Part shown: positions 1 to 8,376 of the stretch, one piece after another
Numbering within the stretch: position 1 is the first letter of the stretch
Layout of the letters: the number at the start of each line of letters is the position of its first letter
Assembly (NCBI GenBank): GCA_016786665.1
Contig: JAEUVZ010000067.1
Span: 1 to 39,159 of the forward strand
DNA: 39,159 nt
From: Flavipsychrobacter sp.
GTDB lineage: Bacteria; Bacteroidota; Bacteroidia; Chitinophagales; Chitinophagaceae
Direction: 5' to 3'
The notes under the pieces: model-generated
What the model was told of the DNA's origin: nothing
The model's input: the letters and a program-made list of their open reading frames with translations, nothing else
Databases searched by the model: none
Made by a program: the position numbers and the translations under genes

Positions 1-1619
1 ATATTGGTAGCCTTATGGCTGTAACCCAGGCGAGCTCCGTAATTTTTAGTTTCCGTATTGAATAAATCAGCAATTATGGCTGTATCCGCGAAGTACGTTT
101 GCTTGCGGAGGCTGTACTCGTAAAATCCGCCGGTAAAGAAGCGGCCCATCAGCAGGCGCGCATCGTGCGATTGTATCCGCTGGCCTTTGAACGTTCCCGC
201 ATAAGCATTGCTGTTGTACAGGATATTGGACTGAATATTAAGTTTGCTGCCGGCGTGCACGAAATTATATCCTAGTGAAGCGCCCATTAATGGGTTTTTA
301 CCATTGAACGATGCATCTTTTTTAGAATACTCCATGCTGACACCTGTAAATAAATCAAGATTGGTCCTTTCTCCTATCTTAACAAACACCTTTTGCTTGG
401 CGATGCCGCTGTTTACTTTTTCTGCATAGTCCAGGTTGGCCGTTACCTCTTCGGTAAGCATAACGTTATCGCGCAGCATGTAGTTGAGGTTCCCTCCAAA
501 TGTCTGGTAGTTGCCATTGCGGCTTTTCAGCACCCCGAACAGATTAATGCTGTTCTTATCTTTCCAGTTGTAACCCACCTTACCGCCATAACCGTCCATC
601 ATGAACTCGTTCATTTCTATAACGTTACCCGCCGCCAGGTTTACCTTCTCTCCTGTGTACTCGAACCTCATAATGCTGTTCTCGTTGGGTACATTCTGTG
701 TAGAGAATGTGTTGGACCTCAGCGAAACAGCTATGCGATCTTTCTCCGTGATATCTACACTACCCAGAAGGGCGCCATAGTATTGAATATTAGGGTCCTG
801 GGACCGGCCTTCGTATGTAGCACCCGCCTCTATCTGCAACGGCATGTCGGCATAGGCCGAGCTGTGCTCTTTAAATACGCTGCCTATCTTGGCAATCGTC
901 TGCGCGAGGTTGTATGCATCACCTCCTTCCAGGGCCACTACTATCTGAATTTCTTCTTTAGAGAGCATTTCCCATTCGCGCTCGGTAAGGGTAAGCTTCA
1001 GATTGTAAACGGTGTCCATGCCCGCCTTTACATCAAGGTTGGTATTGTTGTCGAGATGGAGGAACCTGTTTTTGGAAGTAATCGTGTATTTGCCATCAAG
1101 GTTACCCGTATTCTTAATATATATAGGTACGGAGATGTTCTTCTGATAAGTAGGCAATACCATTGCCGCATTGGGGAGCGCTGCTTTAAATCCTGCTATT
1201 TCTTTCATTTTAACGTTGAAAGAAGTGGATTCCATTTCGCCGGTAGCCACACTACGATAGTCTATTTTCACCTTTTGCCACTCGGCCGAGTTGGTAACTG
1301 CCGGGTAAAGGCGCAGGGGAACAATCGTGCTGTTATTGGTCTCTACGGTAACATTTACCACCTGCTGGGTAGTCATTTGCCACCCTTCTGGTATAGATAT
1401 GCGCAACTGCAGTTCCAGTGGTGTAGAAGAAGTATTCTGGATAGTGAGGGTATTGTACAGGAAGTCCTTATTGCCTACAGCTATCATGGAATCCTGGATA
1501 AATGATGTTTTCGTAGCGTTCTTAAGCACCTGGGCGTAAGAACCGGAAGCTATCAGCAACAGCGCACAGCAAAGTGCGAACTTTGCTACAATGGCCTTGT
1601 ATGTGAATGGCTTAGACAT
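1..1619 (-). CDS. Secreted beta-sandwich / outer-membrane barrel protein (5' part, runs off the window)
   Basis: The frame is open on the minus strand from an ATG at 1619 to the left edge (539 codons, no stop), so only the N-terminal part is present. It starts with a signal peptide (MSKPF, a hydrophobic core, then ASGSYAQ). About 250 residues of beta-rich, Ig-like or NEW3-like sequence follow, with runs such as LELQLRISIPEGWQ and KNISVPIYIKNTGN. After roughly residue 280 the sequence changes to alternating polar/aromatic strands (IQYYGALLGSVDI, GRFFTGGFYEYSL), the pattern of an outer-membrane beta barrel. I infer an envelope protein with periplasmic Ig-like domains feeding a barrel, perhaps usher-like. 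I do not recognise a named family, and the C-terminus is unseen. The large plus-strand frame opposite it lacks protein character and is a shadow. Confidence 0.75.
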   Translation of the reverse strand, partial: MSKPFTYKAIVAKFALCCALLLIASGSYAQVLKNATKTSFIQDSMIAVGNKDFLYNTLTIQNTSSTPLELQLRISIPEGWQMTTQQVVNVTVETNNSTIVPLRLYPAVTNSAEWQKVKIDYRSVATGEMESTSFNVKMKEIAGFKAALPNAAMVLPTYQKNISVPIYIKNTGNLDGKYTITSKNRFLHLDNNTNLDVKAGMDTVYNLKLTLTEREWEMLSKEEIQIVVALEGGDAYNLAQTIAKIGSVFKEHSSAYADMPLQIEAGATYEGRSQDPNIQYYGALLGSVDITEKDRIAVSLRSNTFSTQNVPNENSIMRFEYTGEKVNLAAGNVIEMNEFMMDGYGGKVGYNWKDKNSINLFGVLKSRNGNYQTFGGNLNYMLRDNVMLTEEVTANLDYAEKVNSGIAKQKVFVKIGERTNLDLFTGVSMEYSKKDASFNGKNPLMGASLGYNFVHAGSKLNIQSNILYNSNAYAGTFKGQRIQSHDARLLMGRFFTGGFYEYSLRKQTYFADTAIIADLFNTETKNYGARLGYSHKATN

Positions 1620-1749
1620 GGTTTTGTGTTTTCTCTCTTATTACTCTATTGAATGACGAGCACAAAGATGCCTCTATACCAAGCGGATACAAAGTTTTAG
1701 CGCCTGCTTAACCAGTGCTTACAATCTGCTTAACCAACGATTAACGAAT

Positions 1750-1778
1750 AAAAAAGCGGGTGCCTGTGTAGCACCCGC
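1750..1778 (-). terminator. Intrinsic terminator of the lipocalin-like lipoprotein gene
   Basis: Perfect 8-bp inverted repeat GCGGGTGC/GCACCCGC (1756-1763 and 1771-1778) with a 7-nt loop. On the minus strand it is followed by six T residues, just downstream of the gene ending at 1808. Confidence 0.85.
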
Positions 1779-1807
1779 CGTTTTCCCATCTAGTATTTAC
1801 TGACGCA

Positions 1808-2260
1808 TTAAGGCTTTGATAATAACATCGCATCGCCCGTTACATCGCTGCGCATAACCATGGTATCGGGACGGTTATCGTCGTGCAGTACCATTTTGTC
1901 TATTTTCCACTTTTCTCCGGCCACCAGCGTGCCGCTATTACCGCCTATTACACGGGAAAAGTACACTGTGGCGATATTTATTTTAAGGTCATAAACGGTG
2001 TGCTCCACATTGTTGCTGTTTCCATCGAGGGTGAAGTCAAAATCGGCCAGCCCGGAGGTATCTGACTTAGCCACGAAGGTCAGCTTGCCCGCTTTGGGTA
2101 GTTGCAGCGTGTCTCCATTATATATTTTCATGGTCCAAACGCCCTCAACAACGTTCGTACCGGTGAACACCGGCTGGATGTTCTGCTCTGCTTTCTGCGC
2201 ACAGGAATAGACCATTACGGACAATGCAGTGAGTATGAATAGTGTAGATAAAACCCTCAT
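1808..2260 (-). CDS. Lipocalin-like lipoprotein
   Basis: 150 aa from an ATG. The N-terminus is a lipoprotein signal (MRVLSTLFILTALSVMVYS then Cys20), so the protein is probably lipid-anchored in the envelope. The mature part begins a compact beta-rich domain with VEGVWTMKIYNGDTL and continues with GKLTFVAKSD, FTLDGNSN, VYDLKINIATVYF and WKIDKMVLHDD. This is the pattern of the small lipocalin-like domains common in Bacteroidota lipoproteins, where strands measure departure from a baseline structure opening with a G-x-W motif. No ligand or pathway can be inferred. It is a single-gene unit: a strong terminator lies directly downstream, and 83 bp separate its start from the end of the threonine aldolase gene. 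Confidence 0.7.
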   Translation of the reverse strand: MRVLSTLFILTALSVMVYSCAQKAEQNIQPVFTGTNVVEGVWTMKIYNGDTLQLPKAGKLTFVAKSDTSGLADFDFTLDGNSNNVEHTVYDLKINIATVYFSRVIGGNSGTLVAGEKWKIDKMVLHDDNRPDTMVMRSDVTGDAMLLSKP

Positions 2261-2343
2261 ATTGAATAATTTAACCAGTTTGCTTCCGAAAAAGCACAGA
2301 AAAATAGTAAAAATTCCCGAAGTAGCAGCATTCCGCAGGGATA

Positions 2344-3375
2344 TTAGCCCCCGGCCAGGGTAGCTACAGCGCTTGAAAACTCATAAATATCGTCGGTTGT
2401 GGTATCCCAGGAGCACATCAGCCGGGCTTCGTTGGAAGCGGCCTTCCAAATGTAAAAGGGGAAATGTGACTGCAACGGCTCGTTCCAGGTCAACGGCAGC
2501 TCGGCAAATACCACGTTGGCCTGAACCGGCCGCGTGATGCGTACCTGCGGGTACTTTTTCAACTCCTGCTCCAGCAGAGAGGCCATGCCATTGGCATGAG
2601 TGGCCGGCTGCCGCCAGTAGTCGCCCGTGAGCATTGCCTGGAACTGGGCAGAGATATACCTCATTTTGGAAGCCAACTGAATGACCTGCTTTTGCTTAAA
2701 CCCGATGAGCCGTTTCAGTTCCGGGTGGAATACAACAACGGCCTCGCCGAACATCATGCCCGCCTTGGTTCCGCCCAAGGACAGGATATCAATACCCTGT
2801 ACCGCCTGCTGCAACGAACAACCCAAAGATGCTACGGCATTGAAAAACCGGGAACCATCCACATGCAGGAATAACCCGTTTGACCTGCAAAACGCTGCTA
2901 TTGCGTGTATCTCTTCCAGCGAATACACCGTTCCATACTCTGTAGACTGGGTAATGGATAGCATTTGCGGCTGCGCATAGTGTACATCTCCTTTGCGGAT
3001 GAGCCGGTCTTTCAGTGCTGCCACCTCCAGCTTGCCGTGCGCATTGGCAGGGATTGGGAAAAACCTGCACCCGGTAAACGTTTCAGGAGCGGAGGACTCA
3101 TCGTTGTATATATGGGAAATATCCGCACATAGTACCGAATTGAAAGACTGGGTGGCACTGCTAATGCTCAGAACGTTGGCACCGGTACCGTTAAAAACGA
3201 AGTGTACATCGGGGCTACCGCCAAACACGCTGCAGAACAAGGCCCTGGTTTGCGCAGTAATATCGTCCGCTCCATAAGAGCGTGCATGGCCCACGTTGGC
3301 TTTCAGCAGCGCTTCCATAACAGCGGGAAGCACCGGAGCATAATTATCGCTGGCAAAACTCTTGAGTAATTGCAT
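2344..3375 (-). CDS. ltaE: Low-specificity L-threonine aldolase (PLP-dependent)
   Basis: 343 aa, the usual length for the family. It cleaves L-threonine or L-allo-threonine to glycine and acetaldehyde in the cytoplasm, using pyridoxal phosphate. The typical opening (FASDNYAPVLPAVMEAL, residues 7-23) is present, as are the PLP-contact HVDGSR (171-176) and SLGGTKAG with the Schiff-base lysine at about K204. NVVFAELP near the C-terminus is also typical. The fold is the beta-eliminating lyase / fold-type I aminotransferase group. Start: the ATG at 3375 lies seven residues before the conserved SDNYAP motif. No neighbouring gene belongs to glycine or threonine metabolism, so it is probably its own unit. 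The gene symbol is assigned by family similarity. Confidence 0.9.
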   Translation of the reverse strand: MQLLKSFASDNYAPVLPAVMEALLKANVGHARSYGADDITAQTRALFCSVFGGSPDVHFVFNGTGANVLSISSATQSFNSVLCADISHIYNDESSAPETFTGCRFFPIPANAHGKLEVAALKDRLIRKGDVHYAQPQMLSITQSTEYGTVYSLEEIHAIAAFCRSNGLFLHVDGSRFFNAVASLGCSLQQAVQGIDILSLGGTKAGMMFGEAVVVFHPELKRLIGFKQKQVIQLASKMRYISAQFQAMLTGDYWRQPATHANGMASLLEQELKKYPQVRITRPVQANVVFAELPLTWNEPLQSHFPFYIWKAASNEARLMCSWDTTTDDIYEFSSAVATLAGG

Positions 3376-3444
3376 ATCAGTGGCGTCGCTTAAAAATCAG
3401 CGGCTAAAATAACCATTGTTGCGCTGACCTGTACCCGCGTGCCG

Positions 3445-4131
3445 CTACCTGACAAAAATCTCCTCTGTACGGCTCATGGTTTCGCCGGGGCTAAGCCCCA
3501 GCTTATACTCTTTGATAATTTCCTTGCAACCGTCTTTGGTTGCGGAGAAGCGTATCCATACATACCTCCCTTTGGGAACGGTGCGCAGGTAGGCACGGTT
3601 GGTTGGCAGGCGATCGAGGTAGCTGTATTCCCCACAGGCCTTCTGGCCATCGGGTTGGTCGGTATCCAGCGAGAAAAGATGTACCCACTCGCCTGTGTGA
3701 TTCGTAAAACTAATGTTGAGCACCGGCGGTGCCTCATGGGCGGCGGGTGCGGGAGCCGCTCCCGCTATGTACTGCTGACCGCCACCCCATTGATTCATTA
3801 CATAGCGCACGGCATCGTTGCCTGCTTTGGCTACCCTGTCTTGCGCTGAGGGGTCGTAACAATGAGCGGCAATCAGCCACTTCAGCGCCTCTTCGTAACC
3901 CCGGGTTCGCGCACTATTGATCGCATTTTTAATGCAATCGTGGTCGCTGAGCTGTTTTCCGCGCATGAGGTTGGACTCATTGGGGAGGCAAATCCTGTCG
4001 GCGGCAGGTACTACGGTGCGTTCCCACGCGGAATCAATATCCATTTTTGCCGCACGGAGCGCCACGGTGTATTCCTGCGCATTGACCAGGTGTGTACACA
4101 GCAATAAGAGAATGGTGAATACTGTTTTCAT
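3445..4131 (-). CDS. Secreted Cys-containing protein with extra C-terminal domain (paralog of the next gene)
   Basis: 228 aa when started at the ATG at 4131. Twelve further codons are open upstream, but the signal peptide MKTVFTILLLLCTHLVNAQ begins here. The mature N-terminal half has ICLPNES, LSDHDCIKNAI, ALKWLIAAHC and AVRYVMNQWG. An Ala/Pro linker (GAAPAPAAHEAPP) leads to a C-terminal beta-rich domain with NISFTNHTGEWVHLFSL and GRYVWIRFSAT. The N-terminal half is clearly paralogous to the 127-aa protein encoded just upstream, which lacks the linker and C-terminal domain. I do not recognise the family. Conserved Cys positions and the signal peptide point to a disulfide-stabilised periplasmic or surface protein. 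Confidence 0.75.
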   Translation of the reverse strand: MKTVFTILLLLCTHLVNAQEYTVALRAAKMDIDSAWERTVVPAADRICLPNESNLMRGKQLSDHDCIKNAINSARTRGYEEALKWLIAAHCYDPSAQDRVAKAGNDAVRYVMNQWGGGQQYIAGAAPAPAAHEAPPVLNISFTNHTGEWVHLFSLDTDQPDGQKACGEYSYLDRLPTNRAYLRTVPKGRYVWIRFSATKDGCKEIIKEYKLGLSPGETMSRTEEIFVR

Positions 4132-4180
4132 AACGAGCATCTTTATAGCCAAGCTATTAAAAAGCATGCCCTAAAACAGA

Positions 4181-4211
4181 CTAAGCCTTTGCAGGTAGTG
4201 CAAAGGCTTAG
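4181..4211 (-). terminator. Hairpin terminator between the two paralogous secreted proteins
   Basis: Perfect 12-bp inverted repeat (CTAAGCCTTTGC and its complement) with a 7-nt loop, directly after the gene ending at 4235. The following minus-strand sequence, TCTGTTTTAG, is only moderately T-rich. Confidence 0.7.
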
Positions 4212-4234
4212 CAATCAATACTATAATGCTGCTG

Positions 4235-4618
4235 CTAGTCGTCAGCGAGGTCTTTCATCTGGTTTCCCCAGCTATCCACTACATACTTAACGGCTTTATC
4301 GCCCGCCTTGCGTATGCGCGCCATAGCACCGGCATTGCGGCACTGAGAAGCGACAATCCACTCCAGGGCTTCATCGTTCCCTACCGTCTTTGCACTGCGG
4401 ATGGCTTGCATAATGCAATCGTGATCGCTGAGGTTCGTACGGCGCAGGGGGTGCGATGTTTCAGGCAAACACACACGGAAAGCATCCGGACGCTTGTAGT
4501 CGTTCCAGGACTTATCTATATCATACTTCACAGATTCCCATTCTGTGCTGCTTAACCTATCCTGAGCAAAAAGGCTGCCTGATACCAGGAGAAAAAGTGC
4601 CGTAAAAACTGATTTCAT
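4235..4618 (-). CDS. Small secreted Cys-containing protein (paralog of the downstream gene)
   Basis: 127 aa from the ATG at 4618. The open frame continues 44 codons upstream, but those overlap the glycosyltransferase gene, while MKSVFTALFLLVSGSLFAQ is a proper signal peptide. The mature protein shares with its neighbour the order D-x-D-K/S-SW, CLP, LSDHDCI, AI-x-SA-K/R-T, EALEWIVASQC, KAGDKAVKYVVDSWG. It therefore represents the bare N-terminal domain of the 228-aa protein. Function unknown. The pair arose by tandem duplication followed by gain or loss of the second domain. It lies 68 bp after the GT4 gene on the same strand and may be cotranscribed with it. Confidence 0.75.
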   Translation of the reverse strand: MKSVFTALFLLVSGSLFAQDRLSSTEWESVKYDIDKSWNDYKRPDAFRVCLPETSHPLRRTNLSDHDCIMQAIRSAKTVGNDEALEWIVASQCRNAGAMARIRKAGDKAVKYVVDSWGNQMKDLADD

Positions 4619-4686
4619 GTCGAAAATTTCAATAAATGTAAAAATAATAGCAAAAATTACATAGTTCCTGTCAAAAAAAGAAGGGA

Positions 4687-5820
4687 TTATGGTTCGATAT
4701 TCACACATTTCATCATACAATCCCACAGCCGGTCGGCTGACTTCTGCCACGTGAATTTCTCTACCTGCGCCGGGGCGGCGGCTATGAGCTTTGCCCTGAG
4801 GCGTTCATCCTTGTAAATCATCCCCATTTTTTCCGCAATATCGTCAACATTGGTGGGGTCTACCAGCAATGCGGCGTCTCCCGCCACCTCGGGCATTGAA
4901 GATGTATTGCTGACAATACCCGGAACATTGCATTGCAGCGCCTCCAGTATAGGTATACCAAAACCCTCGAACAAAGACGCATATACCAGTGCATAGGCCC
5001 CGCCTATCACCTTGCAGAGCTCGTCTACATTCATGTAGCCTACCCACTTTACATCTTCTTTAAAGGGCATTTCCTGCTTCATTTCTACCACGGCGTCATA
5101 CTTCCAGGCCATGCGGCCTACAATAACGAGCTTCATATTGCTCCGGTGCTTCTTTTTGAAAGCAACGAAAGCTTTGAGCAGGTTCACTATATTCTTCCGC
5201 GGGTGTAGCGCGCCGGCAAAAACAAAATACTCACAACCATCCGCGTAAGCGGCTTTTACCTCCTCGCGAGCTGTGTTGGAAAGCGGCTTATATTCATCGT
5301 GAGCGCCATTGTACACCACATCTATCTTGCCGGCAGGCACCTGGTACCGCAGGGCTATATCATCTTTAGAATAAGTAGAAACCGTGGCCAGGCGGGTGGC
5401 TTTGCGGGCAAAAAGGGGAGAATACCTGCGCCAGTACAGCCGGTGCGAGCGCTTGAAATGCTCCGGGTAGTGCTCAAAAGCCAGGTCGTGCATGACAAGG
5501 CAGGTGGGTACCGAGGCCCTAAGCGACATCTGGCTATCGGGAGAGAGGAAGAGGTCGGCTTTATACTTTTTGAGCAATGCGGGTAACCTCCACTCAAACC
5601 ATATGTTGAAGAGAAGGGGGTGGCGTGCCTGTGGCCCCACCACTACGGGGGTTACATTATTGGCGAAAATGAACGAGGGGTCATATGGACGGTCGAAAAA
5701 GAAAATGAACTCATGCTCCGGGTGTTGCAGCACTATTTTTTCCAGTGTCCTGTATGTGAACCAGCCTATTCCTTCCAGTTTTCCTTTTAATAACAACCGG
5801 GTATTTACCGCGATACGCAT
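4687..5820 (-). CDS. Glycosyltransferase family 4 (GT-B fold)
   Basis: 377 aa, typical for GT4. It should transfer a sugar from a nucleotide donor onto an envelope glycan or lipid carrier at the cytoplasmic face of the inner membrane. The N-terminal acceptor domain opens with MRIAVNTRLLL and the Gly motif EGIGWFTY (16-23). The donor domain has FAGALHPRKNI (201-211) and LVIVGR, with the retaining-GT signature EGFGIPILE at 285-293, the two Glu of the E-x7-E motif. It is transcribed divergently from a polysaccharide flippase 58 bp away, so both probably serve the same surface-polysaccharide process. Acceptor and sugar cannot be told from sequence. A TATTTTTG element on the minus strand (5840-5833) could be its -7 box. 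Confidence 0.9.
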   Translation of the reverse strand: MRIAVNTRLLLKGKLEGIGWFTYRTLEKIVLQHPEHEFIFFFDRPYDPSFIFANNVTPVVVGPQARHPLLFNIWFEWRLPALLKKYKADLFLSPDSQMSLRASVPTCLVMHDLAFEHYPEHFKRSHRLYWRRYSPLFARKATRLATVSTYSKDDIALRYQVPAGKIDVVYNGAHDEYKPLSNTAREEVKAAYADGCEYFVFAGALHPRKNIVNLLKAFVAFKKKHRSNMKLVIVGRMAWKYDAVVEMKQEMPFKEDVKWVGYMNVDELCKVIGGAYALVYASLFEGFGIPILEALQCNVPGIVSNTSSMPEVAGDAALLVDPTNVDDIAEKMGMIYKDERLRAKLIAAAPAQVEKFTWQKSADRLWDCMMKCVNIEP

Positions 5821-5878
5821 ATCCTATGGCAACAAAAATATAATTTTACCGTTTTAAAGGCTGCGAAAATACGCTCTA

Positions 5879-7327
5879 ATGCGCCGTTTTTTTGTAAAAA
5901 ATCTACTTTTTGTCGTTACCGTGAACCTACTGGTGAAGCCAGCCTGGGTATTTGTAATAGACAGAACGGTGCAAAACAGGGTAGGAAACCATGATTATGG
6001 TGTGTACCAGACCCTTTTCAACCTCTCGGTTATTTTCCAGATTTTACTTGACTTCGGGCTGACCAACTATAACAGCCGGATGATAGCCCGGGAACCCGAC
6101 CGGCTGGGGGAAGTTTTCCCTTCCATGCTTTCTATAAGGATATTGCTGGCACTGGTGTACTGCGCCGTAGCCGGCACAGCAGGGGTGCTTATGGGCTATA
6201 ACCGCTGGGAAATGGGTATGCTACTGGCAGTACTCCTGTTCCAGGCGCTTAACTCGCTGGTGCAATTCCTGCGGAGCAATGTGGCTGGCCTTCACCGGTT
6301 TAAAGCGGATGGCGTCCTTTCCATACTGGACAGGGCGCTGATGATAGTTGTATGCGGGGCCCTGCTACTGATACCCGCCACGGGAGACCACTTTAAAATA
6401 GAGTGGTTCGTGTACCTGCAGATATTCAGCTACGGCATGGCCGCTGTAATAGCATTTGTCGTGCTGCAGAAAATAGCAAAAATCTCCCTTCGCTTCTCGC
6501 TGGACGTGAAAGCGCTGGCGCAAATAATGAAGGAGAGCTTCCCCTATGCCTCGCTGATATTCCTCATGTCTATCTACACGAGGGTAGATGCTATAATGAT
6601 GAAGCGAATGCTAGGGGCAGAAGGGGATCTGCAAAACGGCATCTACGCTCACTCTTACCGGCTCCTGGACGTGGGCAACATGTTCGGGCTGATGTTTGCC
6701 GCCATGCTGCTGCCGATGTTTGGAAGAATGCTGCTTCAAAAAACCAATATCCAGCCCATTGTAAAACTCTGCGTGAATCTATTGTTGCCTTTTTCGGGTA
6801 TGTGCGCCATAGGTGCGGCCTTTTTCGGGTATCCCCTTGTTCATGCCTTGTATCACCATGCCACCCCCTATGACGGGATCATCTTTAGCCTGCTGATGGC
6901 TTCGTTCCCGGCCTTCTGCATGATGTATGTATATTCTACACTGCTAACCGCGAACGGCAGCATTAAACTCCTAATTTACATTGCGCTGGCGGGGGTGCTG
7001 CTTAATATAGCCCTGAACTACTTCCTTATACCGGAATACAAAGCTGTAGGAGCCGCGTTGGCCACCGTAGCCACCCAAACATTGTTGTCGGTTGCGTACA
7101 TCACCTTCTCCGGAAAAACATTTAAACTACCCTTTAATCTAAAATGGGTGAGCGCTCACGCTTCCTTTTTGCTAATGAGCGCCGGTATTGCCTATACTAT
7201 CCGTATGCTGCCCATAGAATGGTATGCACAGCTTCTGCTTTTCGGTGCCGCCGGGGTGCTGTTTATGTTCCTATTCCGGTTTGTATCTGTAAACGCCATA
7301 AAACAACTGGCTGACAGAAAAGGCTAG
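5879..7327 (+). CDS. Polysaccharide / oligosaccharide flippase (MOP superfamily, Wzx-like)
   Basis: 482 aa with about 12-14 hydrophobic segments spread over the whole length, the size and pattern of MOP-superfamily flippases. Such proteins move undecaprenyl-linked oligosaccharides across the inner membrane. The beginning, with RNHDYGVYQTLFNLSVIFQILLDFGL-type sequence (about residues 37-63), is the characteristic first two helices. The second half repeats the arrangement (SYRLLDVGNMFGLMFAAMLLPMFG). It is divergent from the GT4 gene, which supports a role in exopolysaccharide or O-antigen export. Its stop overlaps the end of the convergent YihY gene by 4 bp. Substrate unknown. Confidence 0.88.
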   Translation: MRRFFVKNLLFVVTVNLLVKPAWVFVIDRTVQNRVGNHDYGVYQTLFNLSVIFQILLDFGLTNYNSRMIAREPDRLGEVFPSMLSIRILLALVYCAVAGTAGVLMGYNRWEMGMLLAVLLFQALNSLVQFLRSNVAGLHRFKADGVLSILDRALMIVVCGALLLIPATGDHFKIEWFVYLQIFSYGMAAVIAFVVLQKIAKISLRFSLDVKALAQIMKESFPYASLIFLMSIYTRVDAIMMKRMLGAEGDLQNGIYAHSYRLLDVGNMFGLMFAAMLLPMFGRMLLQKTNIQPIVKLCVNLLLPFSGMCAIGAAFFGYPLVHALYHHATPYDGIIFSLLMASFPAFCMMYVYSTLLTANGSIKLLIYIALAGVLLNIALNYFLIPEYKAVGAALATVATQTLLSVAYITFSGKTFKLPFNLKWVSAHASFLLMSAGIAYTIRMLPIEWYAQLLLFGAAGVLFMFLFRFVSVNAIKQLADRKG

Positions 7328-8286
7328 TGCTTGTGGTGCGATTCGGGATTGGCGGGGTTGTTAATCGGGTCTTTCATGTGGGCGGGAAGCTCTTTAGCTT
7401 CTCTTTTCACTATAAATACGGCTGTTTTATAGGGCATAATGCCTTTGCCTCGTTCCAGCGCATAGACTTTAGTAAACTCCGCACCAAAATATAGAATCAT
7501 GGCAGAGTAATATACCCATGATAATACTATAATGATAGAGGCGGCGGCACCATAGGTATCGAAATTGGAATTGGCCAGGTAGAATCCGATGGCGAACTTA
7601 CCCACCAGGAATAAGAAGCCCGTGAAGGTAGCCCCTACCATAGCATCCTTCCACGCGATACGGGCATCGGGAAGCACCTTGTATATAACTCCGAACATGA
7701 ACGATATAACGGCGAAGAGAATAACATAGCTGAGTACCTGCGCCAGTATAAGATTGGCGTCGCCCAGGAAATAGCTAAGCCGTGATGCGAGGGAGTCCAT
7801 CAACGCATTGACCACGAGGGAAACAATGAGCAGGAACCCGATGCCCACAATAAGAGAGAAAGACAGAAAACGGTCGGTAATAAACTTGAGCCAGCTTCTT
7901 TTGGGCTTTGCCCGTATGGACCATATGTAATTAATGGACGTTTGAATTTCAACAAATACCCCGGTGGCACCGAAGGCGAGAATAAGAGCGCTGATAATGC
8001 CGAAGAATTTCTTGTTCTGGCTGGCGGAAACGTTTGTGAGTATCTCTTGTATCGTTTTAGCCCCATCGGCACCAACCAGGGTAGCTATCTGCTCCTGAAT
8101 TTCGCCTGAAATGGCCTGCGGATTGTAGAAGATACCCGCCAGGGATATAACCAGCAGCAGCAAGGGGCCGATAGCAAAGATGGTATAGTAGGCCAGGGAA
8201 GCACTTAGCTTGGTGGCATTGTCTAAAAGAAACTCATTGCCTGTCTCCCGGAGCAGGCTGAAATATGTTTTAATCTTCTGTTTCAT
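7324..8286 (-). CDS. YihY/BrkB family inner-membrane protein
   Basis: 320 aa. Six hydrophobic segments are visible. The family pattern is clear: ATKLSASLAYYTIFAIGPLLLLVISLAG near the N-terminus, then FGATGVFVEIQTSINYIW, and YGAAASIIIVLSWVYYSAMILYFGAEFTKVYA near the C-terminus. This is the YihY/BrkB (formerly 'ribonuclease BN') family of integral membrane proteins. Its molecular role is not settled, and the old RNase BN assignment was wrong. The C-terminal tail is charged and His-rich (PESHHKH) and presumably cytoplasmic. It converges on and slightly overlaps the flippase gene. A possible TATCTTTA box lies at 8315-8308 on the minus strand. Confidence 0.88.
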   Translation of the reverse strand: MKQKIKTYFSLLRETGNEFLLDNATKLSASLAYYTIFAIGPLLLLVISLAGIFYNPQAISGEIQEQIATLVGADGAKTIQEILTNVSASQNKKFFGIISALILAFGATGVFVEIQTSINYIWSIRAKPKRSWLKFITDRFLSFSLIVGIGFLLIVSLVVNALMDSLASRLSYFLGDANLILAQVLSYVILFAVISFMFGVIYKVLPDARIAWKDAMVGATFTGFLFLVGKFAIGFYLANSNFDTYGAAASIIIVLSWVYYSAMILYFGAEFTKVYALERGKGIMPYKTAVFIVKREAKELPAHMKDPINNPANPESHHKH

Positions 8287-8320
8287 ACTATAGATGCCCT
8301 ATCTGTATAAAGATAGTACC

Positions 8321-8355
8321 AAAAGAATATCCCGCCTGTGTAAGGGGCGGGATAT
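8321..8355 (-). terminator. Intrinsic terminator of the aldo/keto reductase gene
   Basis: 10-bp perfect stem ATATCCCGCC/GGCGGGATAT (8327-8336 and 8346-8355) with a 9-nt loop. The minus strand continues with TTCTTTTGG. It lies 21 bp beyond the reductase stop codon. Confidence 0.85.
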
Positions 8356-8376
8356 CAATAATTTACTCAACAAGAA

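Noticed and set aside
393-1505. 370-codon plus-strand open frame
   Set aside because: It lies opposite the secreted beta-barrel gene, whose frame has a signal peptide and coherent strand pattern. The plus-strand translation is rich in His/Cys/Tyr with no domain pattern.
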